Source of the DNA: Bacteroidales bacterium
GTDB lineage: Bacteria > Bacteroidota > Bacteroidia > Bacteroidales > WCHB1-69
Assembly (NCBI GenBank): GCA_017551725.1
Contig: JAFZKY010000014.1
Coordinates: 66,721 to 130,720, forward strand
DNA: 64,000 nt
Direction: 5' to 3'
This document shows positions 56,434-64,000 of the stretch, in pieces. A model generated the notes under the pieces. That model was given only the letters and a program-made list of their open reading frames with translations. It ran no database searches and was not told the DNA's origin. How positions within the stretch are numbered: position 1 is the first letter of the stretch; every line of letters begins with the position of its first letter. The translations under genes and the position numbers were made by a program.

Positions 56434-56441
56434 TACTTTTG
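56434..56441 (+). promoter_or_regulatory. -7 box of tRNA-Lys
   Basis: TACTTTTG followed by GCAGCC, 23 bases before the first tRNA base. Matches TAnnTTTG. A -33 TTG at normal spacing is not seen. Confidence 0.55.
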
Positions 56442-56464
56442 CAGCCTCAAACAAGGGAAAGGAT

Positions 56465-56540
56465 GTCCCAGTAGCTCAGCAGGTAGAGCACATCCCTTTT
56501 AAGGATGGGGTCCTGGGTTCGAATCCCAGCTGAGACACCA
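56465..56540 (+). tRNA. tRNA-Lys (anticodon TTT), CCA encoded
   Basis: The cloverleaf folds fully: D stem GCTC/GAGC, anticodon stem CATCC/GGATG with loop C-T-TTT-A-A, T stem CTGGG/CCCAG with TTCGAAT loop, discriminator A and an encoded CCA (56538-56540). The 7-bp acceptor stem (GTCCCAG with CTGAGAC) has one mismatch, C4 opposite A69. Length is 76 bases. Confidence 0.96.
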
Positions 56541-56544
56541 GATG

Positions 56545-56576
56545 CACCTCGGACACATCGTCCGGGGTGTTTTTTT
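56545..56576 (+). terminator. Terminator of tRNA-Lys
   Basis: CACCTCGGAC (56545-56554) pairs with GTCCGGGGTG (56560-56569) with one G-U pair, followed by seven T residues. Confidence 0.88.
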
Positions 56577-56659
56577 ATATCCGCAATTCACTGAGATGGA
56601 TTTCCCAAACCGTTAACAGCAGCACGCCGTCAAAAAAGAAAAAGCCTCGTTTCCAAAGG

Positions 56660-56691
56660 TTTGCTACATTCGCGAACATCTTGTATCTTTG
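56660..56691 (+). promoter_or_regulatory. Full promoter of the histidine kinase-regulator pair
   Basis: TTTG (56660-56663), a 20-base spacer and TATCTTTG (56684-56691): the best match in the window to the Bacteroidota -33/-7 consensus. It fixes the kinase start at 56717, since the upstream in-frame ATG at 56567 lies in the tRNA terminator. Confidence 0.75.
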
Positions 56692-56716
56692 CACTCTGAT
56701 TTTGAATCTTGTTCCG

Positions 56717-57511
56717 ATGAAGAAAAAAACTGTTTTGTATAGAATCCTGTTGGTACTTGGTATTTCGCTGGTTAGCTGGCTGTTGTATTATGCCGTTTGG
56801 ATTCTTATCGACGAAGATATCCGGATGGATTTCTCTAAGGGATGGCCCTTCCAGCCGCTAGAACTGTTCCTCGACTATGCCATGTTCTGCCTCTTTTCTT
56901 TCATGGCCACCTTCTATTATCTGCGCTCCTACGATCGTGCCGAGCGCGAGCGCGACCGCTACAAGCTGCTGGCGTTGGAGAACCAAATCAACCCGCATTT
57001 CGTGTTCAACAACTTCAGCACGCTGGCCGAGCTGATTGAGGTTGACCCGCAAAAGGCTTCGAAATACTTGATGAACCTCTCTAACGTCTATCGATACGCT
57101 CTTTCGCATCTTGAACACGATAAGGTGAGCCTTCAAGACGAACTGACATACCTGCGACAATATCTGCAGCTGCTGGGAGAGCGTTTCGGCGACACCATCT
57201 GCGTGAATATTACCCCCGAAGTGGCTGATGGACAAGGAAGTGTGCCGCCCGCTGTGTTGCAAATGATAGTGGAGAACGCCATCAAGCACAACGAGCACAC
57301 CGCCGCGCATCCGTTGAACATCGATATTTTCAGCGACGGACAGAACATCACCGTGCGCAACAACAAACGCCTCGTGCCCGTACCCGAATCCACCCAAATC
57401 GGCATCCACAACATCGAGGAACGATACCGTTTGCTTACCCGCAAGAAAGTGAAGATTGAGGATGGGGATGACACCTATTCCATAACCATTCCAGTGATAA
57501 TCAACGACTGA
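56717..57511 (+). CDS. Sensor histidine kinase, LytS/YehU type
   Basis: A membrane sensor kinase that should phosphorylate the LytTR regulator next to it. Start at 56717 follows the promoter and gives 264 residues. Two membrane helices (about 8-30 and 48-69) enclose a ~20-residue outer loop, so there is little room for a ligand domain. The His_kinase domain begins at LLALENQINPHFVFNN, with phospho-acceptor His94. The HATPase domain carries the N box VPPAVLQMIVENAIKHNEH and a G box, QIGIHNIEERY. It is short compared with LytS, which has a 5TM sensor domain. The regulator starts 5 bases after its stop, so the two are co-transcribed. Confidence 0.92.
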   Translation: MKKKTVLYRILLVLGISLVSWLLYYAVWILIDEDIRMDFSKGWPFQPLELFLDYAMFCLFSFMATFYYLRSYDRAERERDRYKLLALENQINPHFVFNNFSTLAELIEVDPQKASKYLMNLSNVYRYALSHLEHDKVSLQDELTYLRQYLQLLGERFGDTICVNITPEVADGQGSVPPAVLQMIVENAIKHNEHTAAHPLNIDIFSDGQNITVRNNKRLVPVPESTQIGIHNIEERYRLLTRKKVKIEDGDDTYSITIPVIIND

Positions 57512-57515
57512 CAAA

Positions 57516-58265
57516 ATGAAACTGCTGATAATTGAAGACGAACAGAACAATGCCGACCGACTGGTGAGGTTGGTGAACGACATCCGCCCCGATGCCGAGA
57601 TTGTGGCGGTGTTGGCGAGCAATGCAGAAGTGGAGGCTTTCTTCCACCAGGCTGACAATGCTCCCGATGTAATTTTGTCAGACATCCGACTGGGTGACGG
57701 GTTGAGTTTTGTGGGGCTGAAGTCCGCCCCACAGTCGGTGCCCGTGATTTTTACCACCGCCTACGACCAATATGCGCTGCAGGCGTTCAAATACAACGGT
57801 CTCGACTATCTGCTGAAGCCCATTGATGCAGAGGAACTACGGCAGGCGCTGGATAAGGTGGTCGTGGAACGTACCACCACCACGGAGGACATCCGGCAGC
57901 TGCTGGCCTCGGCGGGTAGCATCCGTTACCGTGAGCGTTTTCTCATTTCTTTCCGCGACACCTTTCATGTGGTGCCCGTGAGCGAGATGAGCCACGTGGG
58001 TATCAGCGACGGCATCGTTCGCCTTTATACCACAGGAGGTAAGTCGCACCTGTTAAATATGACACTGGATGAGTTGGAGAAGCAACTTGACCCTGAACGG
58101 TTTATGCGCGTCAATAGACAGTATATCGTCAGTGCGGCGGCGGTGGAGAAACTGTCAGCCCACTTCCTCGGCAAGATGCGGGTCCATCTCAAAGGCTATC
58201 CCGACACGGAGGTCATTGTAAGCCGCGAGAAAGTGTCGGCGGTAAAGCGTTGGCTGGACTTTTGA
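57516..58265 (+). CDS. LytTR-family response regulator
   Basis: The 249-residue protein has a receiver domain (about 1-120) with acidic pair Glu7/Asp8, phospho-acceptor Asp56 in LSDIRLGDG, switch residues in FTTAYDQ and Lys in LLKPI. A C-terminal LytTR DNA-binding domain (about 145-249) carries FLISFRDTFHVVPVSEMSHVG, LDELEKQLDPERFMRVNRQYIVS and KGYPDTEVIVSREK. LytTR proteins bind paired short direct repeats. Its likely target is the RND efflux operon just downstream, where a direct repeat is seen at 58271-58300. It is coupled to the upstream kinase. Confidence 0.94.
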   Translation: MKLLIIEDEQNNADRLVRLVNDIRPDAEIVAVLASNAEVEAFFHQADNAPDVILSDIRLGDGLSFVGLKSAPQSVPVIFTTAYDQYALQAFKYNGLDYLLKPIDAEELRQALDKVVVERTTTTEDIRQLLASAGSIRYRERFLISFRDTFHVVPVSEMSHVGISDGIVRLYTTGGKSHLLNMTLDELEKQLDPERFMRVNRQYIVSAAAVEKLSAHFLGKMRVHLKGYPDTEVIVSREKVSAVKRWLDF

Positions 58266-58270
58266 CCGCT

Positions 58271-58342
58271 ACGGTTCACCCGCCATTATTCCCGTTTCAC
58301 TCATTTCTGAGTTTTTGCTTCGCCAATAAATCCTCACTTTTG
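58271..58342 (+). promoter_or_regulatory. Putative LytTR site and promoter of the RND efflux operon
   Basis: GTTCAC (58274-58279) and GTTTCAC (58294-58300) form an imperfect direct repeat with about 20-base spacing, or two DNA turns, as LytTR sites usually have. A perfect palindrome ACTCA-TTTC-TGAGT (58299-58312) abuts TTTG at 58314-58317. CACTTTTG (58335-58342), 17 bases further, is an imperfect -7 box. The operator role is inferred. Confidence 0.4.
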
Positions 58343-58359
58343 CATCCAAATTCATAAAG

Positions 58360-59463
58360 ATGTACAAAATGAAGAGGATGATATGGCTGTTGTTGCCGAT
58401 GGTGATGTTTTCGTGCGCATCGCGGCAGCAGAACGAGGGCGAGGAGCCTAAACACTACGAGTTGCTTACCATCACGACCGGCGATCACGAGCTGTCCACT
58501 GAATATGCCGCTTCGCTGAAAGGACAGCAGGATATTCGCATCATTCCGCGCATAGAGGGCTATCTGCAAGGCATTTACGTGAAGGAGGGCGAGCAAGTGA
58601 AGGAGGGACAGTTGCTATTTCGCGTGGATGCAGCGACCTACCGGGCGGCGGTGGAGACGGCGAATGCCAATGTGCAGCAGATGACGGCGGCCTTGGAAAA
58701 GGCACAATTGGAGTACGAAGGCAAACAGAAACTCCGTGCAAAGAATGTTATCTCCGACTATGAACTGGCATCATCTAAAAGTGACCTTGCCGTAGCAAAG
58801 GCGAATCTCGCAGCAGCACAAGCGGCCCTCACTTCCACACGCAACGACCTCAGCTATACAGAATTGCGTAGCCCTTCGGATGGAATAGTAGGGAGGATTC
58901 GTTACCGTAAGGGCGATTTTGTGAGTCCCAACTTGCAGGAAGGCCTTACCATTGTGGCCGACAACCGCCATATCCGTGCTTACTTCTCGATGAGCGAAAC
59001 AGTTTTGATGGATTACCTGAGTGAACACAAAACGATGGAAGCGGCTGTCAATCAGATGCCTGAAGTGCGACTGCTCCTCCCGAACGGCCAATTTTACGGT
59101 CAAACGGGACGGGTGGAGAGCATCAGCGGCATTGTGGACGAGTCAACAGGTGCTGTTTCGGTGTGCGCCCTTTTCGACAACCGCGACGGCATCCTGCTCA
59201 GCGGCGGCACGGGCAAAATCGTGATGCCCGCTGTGAGGAAAAACGCTATCGTCATCCCACAGGAGGCCACCTACGAGATTCAGGACAAAGTATATGTGAT
59301 AAAGGTGGTGGACGGCAAGACGGTATCGACCATCATCAAGGTAGAGCCGCAGAACGATGGCAAGGAGTATGTGGTAGTCAATGGTCTCAAGGAAGGGGAT
59401 GTGATTATTGCCAAAGGTGCGGGGTTTGTGCAAGAAGGAGAGAGGGTTATAGTTAATAGATAA
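58360..59463 (+). CDS. RND efflux periplasmic adaptor lipoprotein (membrane fusion protein)
   Basis: The adaptor links the inner-membrane pump to the outer-membrane channel. The 367-residue protein begins with a lipoprotein signal (WLLLPMVMFSC). A barrel-sandwich half follows (IRIIPRIEGYLQGIYVKEGEQVKEGQLLFRVD), then an alpha-helical hairpin (about 85-145), the returning lipoyl half (LRSPSDGIVGRIRYRKGDFVSP) and beta-barrel and membrane-proximal domains ending in GAGFVQEGERVIVNR. This matches the AcrA/MexA group. The pump gene starts 12 bases downstream with a GTG. Substrates are not predictable. Confidence 0.93.
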   Translation: MYKMKRMIWLLLPMVMFSCASRQQNEGEEPKHYELLTITTGDHELSTEYAASLKGQQDIRIIPRIEGYLQGIYVKEGEQVKEGQLLFRVDAATYRAAVETANANVQQMTAALEKAQLEYEGKQKLRAKNVISDYELASSKSDLAVAKANLAAAQAALTSTRNDLSYTELRSPSDGIVGRIRYRKGDFVSPNLQEGLTIVADNRHIRAYFSMSETVLMDYLSEHKTMEAAVNQMPEVRLLLPNGQFYGQTGRVESISGIVDESTGAVSVCALFDNRDGILLSGGTGKIVMPAVRKNAIVIPQEATYEIQDKVYVIKVVDGKTVSTIIKVEPQNDGKEYVVVNGLKEGDVIIAKGAGFVQEGERVIVNR

Positions 59464-59475
59464 TAGTTAATAGTC

Positions 59476-62400
59476 GTGAACACCAAGACTTTTATCAATA
59501 GACCGCTCCTTTCAATGGTCATCAGCATAATCATTGTGCTGCTGGGCTTGATTTCGTTGCTGTCGTTGCCAGTAGAGCGCTATCCCGACATCGCACCACC
59601 AGCCATCTATGTGTGGGCGAGCTATCCAGGCGCGAGTGCCGAAACGGTGCAAAAGAGCGTGGTGATGCCGTTGGAGGAGGCCCTCAACGGTGTGGAAGGA
59701 ATGACTTATATGACTTCGTCGGCCAGCAACGGCTCGGCCAGCATCACCATCTATTTCGAGCAGGGTGCCAATGCCGATATGGCCGCTGTGAATGTGCAGA
59801 ACCGCGTCGTGCAGGCACAGGCTCAGCTGCCTGCCGAGGTGTTGCAGACCGGCGTAGCTGTAGAGAAACAGCAACCCGGACAGCTCCGTATCATCGCCCT
59901 GGAAAGCCCCAACGGCACCTATGACGAGAACTTCCTGAGCAACTATTTCTACAACAACTTGCGTCCGGCGCTGTTGCGCATCAAGGGCGTGGGCAAGGTG
60001 GAGGTGTGGGGTGCGCAATATGCTCTGCGTATCTGGCTCAAGCCCGATGTGATGGCCCGCCACAAGCTGATGCCAAGCGATATATCGGCTGTGTTGGCCG
60101 AGCAGAATATTGAGGCCTCTGTCGGTTCGTTGGGCAGCAATTCCGACAACGTGTTCCAGTATGTGTTGCGCTACACGGGGCGTAAGACCGAGGTGTCGGA
60201 GTTCGAGAACCTTGTGATTGCCTCGCTGCCCACCGGTGAGGAACTCCTACTAAAGGATGTGGCGGATGTGGAGCTGGGGCAGTCGGATTATGACTACATC
60301 AACAGCATCAACGGACATCCGGGTGTGATGGGGTCGGTGAGCCAGATGGCTGGCTCGAACGCCACTAAAATCAACCTCGACATCGACAAACTGCTGAAGG
60401 GGGTGGAAAAATCGCTGCCTAAGGATGTGAAAATCGTCACCTTCGACAACACTAATGACTTCCTCTTTGCCTCCATCCGCGAGGTGATTCTGACGCTTAT
60501 CCTCGCCATCGTGCTGGTGCTGGTGGTGGTGCTGTTTTTCCTGCAAGACTTCCGCGCCACGCTGATTCCCGCCGTTGGCATCATCGTGTCGCTCATCGGG
60601 ACGTTCGCCTTTATGAAAGTGGCGGGCTTCTCAGTCAACCTGCTGACACTCTTCGCTCTGGTGCTGGTCATCGGCACCGTGGTGGATGACTCCATCGTGG
60701 TGGTGGAAGCGGCGAAAGCAAAGTTTGATGAGGGCAGCACCTCTGCCCGCAAAGCATCTGAGGAGGCTATGAATGGTCTCTCGACAACACTGTTTACCAC
60801 CACGCTGGTCTTTATGGTTATTTTCATTCCCGTAGCGTTTATGGGTGGTACTACTGGCATTTTTTTCAAGCAGTTTGGCTTAACGATGGCCGTCGCCGTG
60901 GGTATCTCGCTGCTTAACGCGCTAACGCTGAGTCCTGCATTGTGTGCGTTGATTCTGCGTCCAGAAAAGCCACAAGAAGGGGCCCCGAAATTCTCAATTC
61001 TCAATTTAATAAAGGAGGTTTACAATGCCTCCTTCTCCGCGCTGCTGAAGCATTACTGCAACCTTATCGGCCGTTTATTGAAGCGCAAGCGCTGGGTGGC
61101 CGTCGGTGTGGGCGTCACCCTGCTGCTGTTCGGCATCCTCTTCAAGGTTGTACCCACAGGATTCATCCCCAACGAAGATATGGGTACGCTCTTCGTTGAC
61201 CTTACGGCACCTTCGGGCTATACCGCCAACAAAACTTTCGATATGATGAACCGTACCTGCAACAAAATCCGTGAACTACCCGAAGTGCAGGAAGTGGGCG
61301 GTGTGGTTGGTGTAGGGGCTGGAAGCAACGGTTCCAATATCTTCATACAATTGAAACCGTGGAAGGAGCGCAAGGGAAGCGAGCATTCATCCACCGTTGT
61401 GATGGAACGAATCAACGAGTTGTTGGCCCAAGAAAATGAGGCGCAGTGCTTCGTCTCTGAACCCGGAATGGTAGAAGGTTATGGCGGCAGCGGCGGTTTC
61501 GAGTTCTCGGTACAGGGTCGCAATGGGCAGGATGTGAGGACATTGCACGAAGTCACCAACCACTTCATCGAGAAGCTCAGCGAGCGGCCCGAAATCGGCG
61601 AGGTCTATTCGAACTACGAGGTCGATTATCCGCAGTACCGCGTCAATGTCGATGTGGCGCGTTGCAAGAAGATGGGTGTCGTACCCTCTACCGTTCTCAA
61701 CGAGATGGGCGCTTACCTCGGTGGCGACTACATCTCCAACTTCAACAAATACAACAAGGTGTATCAGGTGGATTTGCAGCTCAGACCTTCCGACCGCAAT
61801 CGTCCCGAGTCGCTTGCAAACCTCTTCGTACGTTCTGAAAGCGGCGAGATGATGCCTATCAACCAGTTTGTCACGCTTACCAAAGAGTATATGCCACAAT
61901 CGCTCAACAGCTTCAATATGTTCCCCAGTATAGATGTTTCGGGAAGTGTGGCGCAGAGTAGCAGTTCTGGCAGTGCCATCCGTACCATTCAGGAAACTGC
62001 TGCCAAAGAACTGCCCGTAGGTTATAGCCTTGAGTTCGGTGGTATCACCCGTGAAGAGAGCCAGACAACAAGTCGTGTCATCTTCATCTTCTTGATATGC
62101 ATTGTTTTCACCTATCTTGTGATGGTCGCCCTTTACGAAAGTCTCTTTATCCCGCTGGCAGTGATGCTGGCGGTACCATTTGGTTTAGCGGGCAGTTTGC
62201 TGTTTGCCAAGTTGTTTGGCGTGGAGAACAACATCTATATGCAAATCGGGATGGTGATGTTGGTGGGGTTGCTGTCGAAGACGGCCATCCTGCTCACCGA
62301 ATATGCTTCGCAGGCACGGAAGGAAGGGAAGTCACTTGTCCAAGCAGCACTCAGCAGCGCCAAAGTGCGTCTGCGTCCTATACTGATGACCTCGCTCACT

Positions 62401-62583
62401 ATGATTATCGGTATGTTACCCCTGATGTTCGCTTCTGGCGTGGGCGCCAACGGCAGCCGCACCATCGGAGTCTGTGTGGTGGGCGGAATGCTTTTCGGCA
62501 CCCTTGGCTTGCTGCTGTCCGTGCCAGTATTGTTTGTAGTGTTTCAGAAAATTCAAGAGAAAATAATAGGGGATAGGGATTAG
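59476..62583 (+). CDS. RND efflux inner-membrane pump (HAE1/AcrB family)
   Basis: This proton-driven multidrug pump has 1035 residues, the full family length. The start codon is GTG. It shows the FINRPLLSMVISIIIVLLGLISL first helix, the periplasmic porter segments, and the TM4 acidic pair in VVDDSIVVVEAAKAKFDEG that carries protons. The repeat half includes LKHYCNLIGRLLKRKRW and the closing SRTIGVCVVGGMLFGTLGLLLSVPVLFVVF. Both large periplasmic loops are present, as in drug rather than metal pumps. The pump is flanked by its adaptor and outer-membrane factor, so all three parts of the exporter are here. Confidence 0.96.
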   Translation: MNTKTFINRPLLSMVISIIIVLLGLISLLSLPVERYPDIAPPAIYVWASYPGASAETVQKSVVMPLEEALNGVEGMTYMTSSASNGSASITIYFEQGANADMAAVNVQNRVVQAQAQLPAEVLQTGVAVEKQQPGQLRIIALESPNGTYDENFLSNYFYNNLRPALLRIKGVGKVEVWGAQYALRIWLKPDVMARHKLMPSDISAVLAEQNIEASVGSLGSNSDNVFQYVLRYTGRKTEVSEFENLVIASLPTGEELLLKDVADVELGQSDYDYINSINGHPGVMGSVSQMAGSNATKINLDIDKLLKGVEKSLPKDVKIVTFDNTNDFLFASIREVILTLILAIVLVLVVVLFFLQDFRATLIPAVGIIVSLIGTFAFMKVAGFSVNLLTLFALVLVIGTVVDDSIVVVEAAKAKFDEGSTSARKASEEAMNGLSTTLFTTTLVFMVIFIPVAFMGGTTGIFFKQFGLTMAVAVGISLLNALTLSPALCALILRPEKPQEGAPKFSILNLIKEVYNASFSALLKHYCNLIGRLLKRKRWVAVGVGVTLLLFGILFKVVPTGFIPNEDMGTLFVDLTAPSGYTANKTFDMMNRTCNKIRELPEVQEVGGVVGVGAGSNGSNIFIQLKPWKERKGSEHSSTVVMERINELLAQENEAQCFVSEPGMVEGYGGSGGFEFSVQGRNGQDVRTLHEVTNHFIEKLSERPEIGEVYSNYEVDYPQYRVNVDVARCKKMGVVPSTVLNEMGAYLGGDYISNFNKYNKVYQVDLQLRPSDRNRPESLANLFVRSESGEMMPINQFVTLTKEYMPQSLNSFNMFPSIDVSGSVAQSSSSGSAIRTIQETAAKELPVGYSLEFGGITREESQTTSRVIFIFLICIVFTYLVMVALYESLFIPLAVMLAVPFGLAGSLLFAKLFGVENNIYMQIGMVMLVGLLSKTAILLTEYASQARKEGKSLVQAALSSAKVRLRPILMTSLTMIIGMLPLMFASGVGANGSRTIGVCVVGGMLFGTLGLLLSVPVLFVVFQKIQEKIIGDRD

Positions 62584-62618
62584 GGGTTAGTAATTAGTGA
62601 TTAGTGAATTGTAAAAAA

Positions 62619-63971
62619 ATGAGAATAAAGAGTAAATGGGTTTTTATTTTGGCTGCGTTGCTGATGGTTGGCTGTACTGTGCAGAAGCCTATAGTTAAGG
62701 AAGCCATCAGACCGAATCTTCTTGAGTCGGAGATTACGCTGGCTGATAGTGTTTCTATGCGCTCGTGGCAGGAGATTTTCAAGGAAGAACCTTTACAAGC
62801 ATTGATTTCTGAAGCATTGGCGAGCAATGCCGATGTGCGAACAATGCAACTCAATGTGGAGCAGGCCGCCATCCAGATGCGGGTGGCCAAATTGTCTTAT
62901 CTGCCGTCGTTTGCGTTGTCGCCAACGGCCACTGTCGTCAAAGCCAACGGAACCCCCGTTTCCACCAGCTACGAAATACCGCTCACTATGAGTTGGGAAT
63001 TGAATCTCGGCGGACAGGTGGAGGCACAGAAAGCAGCGACAAAATACCAATGGATGAACACACAGGAACAACTCAATTATACACGGCTGCAACTCATAGC
63101 TTCCGTAGCCAACACCTACTACACCCTGATTATGCTGGATGAGCAGCTGCGACTGTCGGAACAGAGCGTACAACTGCAACGGGAAACTCTGAAAACCATC
63201 ACTGAAATGAAAGAGGTGGGTATGATGAACGAATTAGCTGTCAATCAGGCCGAAACGGAATTGCAAGCCACTATCGCCTCGGTGAGCGACCTGCGCCTGC
63301 AGCGCGAGAAGACCGAGCGGGCACTGAATTTGTTGTTGGGTCGAACGCCTCAAAGTGTTCAACACTCCAGTTATGCGGATGTAAAAGGTATAGATATGGA
63401 TGCAGATTCACCTGTCAGTTTGGAAGCACTGGCTATGCGCCCGGATGTACGCAGCGCCGAGTATCAGTTGCGGGCTTCTTTCAGCAACACCAAAGTGGCT
63501 CGCTCGCAGTTTTACCCATCGCTGAAACTCACCGCCAGCGGTTCGTGGACCAACAATATCGGTGAGATTGTCAATCCAGCCAAACTATTGCTTAATCTGA
63601 TTGGCGGGCTTACACAGCCGTTGTTTCAGATGGGACAAATCAAGGCTGGATTTGAGATAGCCAAGTCGCAGCAGGAACAGGCTCAAATTGCTTTCGAACA
63701 GGCACTGCTACAGGCAGGTAGCGAAGTCGCCAATGCATTGTTGGAATGTCATACAGCCCAGCAAAAGCTGCAAGTCCGCGAGGCACAGGTTGAGTCCAGC
63801 CGTAAAGCGATGGAGAACAGCCGTGAGCTGATGCTGTTTTCCTCATCCGTTACCTATCTGGAAGTGCTTACTGCCCAGTCGTCCTGGCTCAATGCCCAGT
63901 TGCTGCAAACCGCCGACTGGTTGGAGTTACAACAGGGAAAAATCAATCTATACAAGGCTTTATGCCGATAA
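62619..63971 (+). CDS. Outer-membrane efflux factor, TolC/OprM (NodT) family lipoprotein
   Basis: The third part of the RND exporter: an outer-membrane channel with a long periplasmic alpha barrel. I prefer the ATG at 62619 (450 residues), which gives a lipoprotein signal (WVFILAALLMVGC); a GTG at 62604 adds five residues. The two outer-membrane efflux repeats are visible, one from about residue 60 and one from about 270. Each ends in long heptad-like helices (TEKTERALNLLLGR-type and AQIAFEQALLQAGSEVANALLECHTAQQKLQVRE). The NodT-type MRPDVRSAEYQLRASFSNTKVARSQFYPSLKLTASGSW is clear. It is complete and ends 29 bases before the window edge. Confidence 0.93.
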   Translation: MRIKSKWVFILAALLMVGCTVQKPIVKEAIRPNLLESEITLADSVSMRSWQEIFKEEPLQALISEALASNADVRTMQLNVEQAAIQMRVAKLSYLPSFALSPTATVVKANGTPVSTSYEIPLTMSWELNLGGQVEAQKAATKYQWMNTQEQLNYTRLQLIASVANTYYTLIMLDEQLRLSEQSVQLQRETLKTITEMKEVGMMNELAVNQAETELQATIASVSDLRLQREKTERALNLLLGRTPQSVQHSSYADVKGIDMDADSPVSLEALAMRPDVRSAEYQLRASFSNTKVARSQFYPSLKLTASGSWTNNIGEIVNPAKLLLNLIGGLTQPLFQMGQIKAGFEIAKSQQEQAQIAFEQALLQAGSEVANALLECHTAQQKLQVREAQVESSRKAMENSRELMLFSSSVTYLEVLTAQSSWLNAQLLQTADWLELQQGKINLYKALCR

Positions 63972-64000
63972 ACCATATAAATATGCAAACAAGAGTAAAC

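Overview
The window comes from a bacterium of the phylum Bacteroidota, most likely the order Bacteroidales; I cannot name a genus. Three things point there: many genes have an upstream TAnnTTTG box (usually TATCTTTG), the Bacteroidota -7 promoter element; several proteins end in type IX secretion (T9SS) sorting domains; and the housekeeping genes (guaA, pyrH, frr, gcvH, uvrA, speB, folE) are typical single-copy chromosomal genes. This is chromosome, not plasmid or phage.

Left arm (1-8394): the 3' end of a T9SS type B secreted protein; a lipoprotein binding protein for a metal chelate or cobalamin; a secreted S9 peptidase (DPP5-like) followed by an LptF/LptG-type permease; a bile acid:sodium symporter family protein divergent from guaA; and an Rpn/PD-(D/E)XK family nuclease with a tandem 8-residue repeat.

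Centre (8669-45492): three co-oriented minus-strand paralogues of 3327, 3883 and 4399 residues fill more than half of the window. Each has a signal peptide, an N-terminal head module, many alternating cleaved-adhesin/choice-of-anchor-J-like and fibronectin type III modules, and the same T9SS type A C-terminal domain and terminator. I see no catalytic domain. They look like very large surface or secreted adhesins that grew by module duplication and exchanged sequence by gene conversion. The two spacers between them hold a palindrome-rich element with about 22-bp terminal inverted repeats. One copy carries a DUF559 endonuclease gene. The other lies at the equivalent place in inverted orientation and has lost that gene. 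The leaders of the first and third giant genes share a hairpin with a compensatory base-pair change.

Right arm (45786-64000): pyrH, a small membrane protein, frr, gcvH, uvrA and speB, then a sodium:neurotransmitter symporter family transporter, a MORN-repeat protein, a metallo-beta-lactamase fold hydrolase and folE. A small unknown gene and a tRNA-Lys follow. The window ends with a LytS-type histidine kinase, a LytTR response regulator and a complete RND tripartite efflux set (adaptor, pump, outer-membrane factor), which the regulator probably controls.
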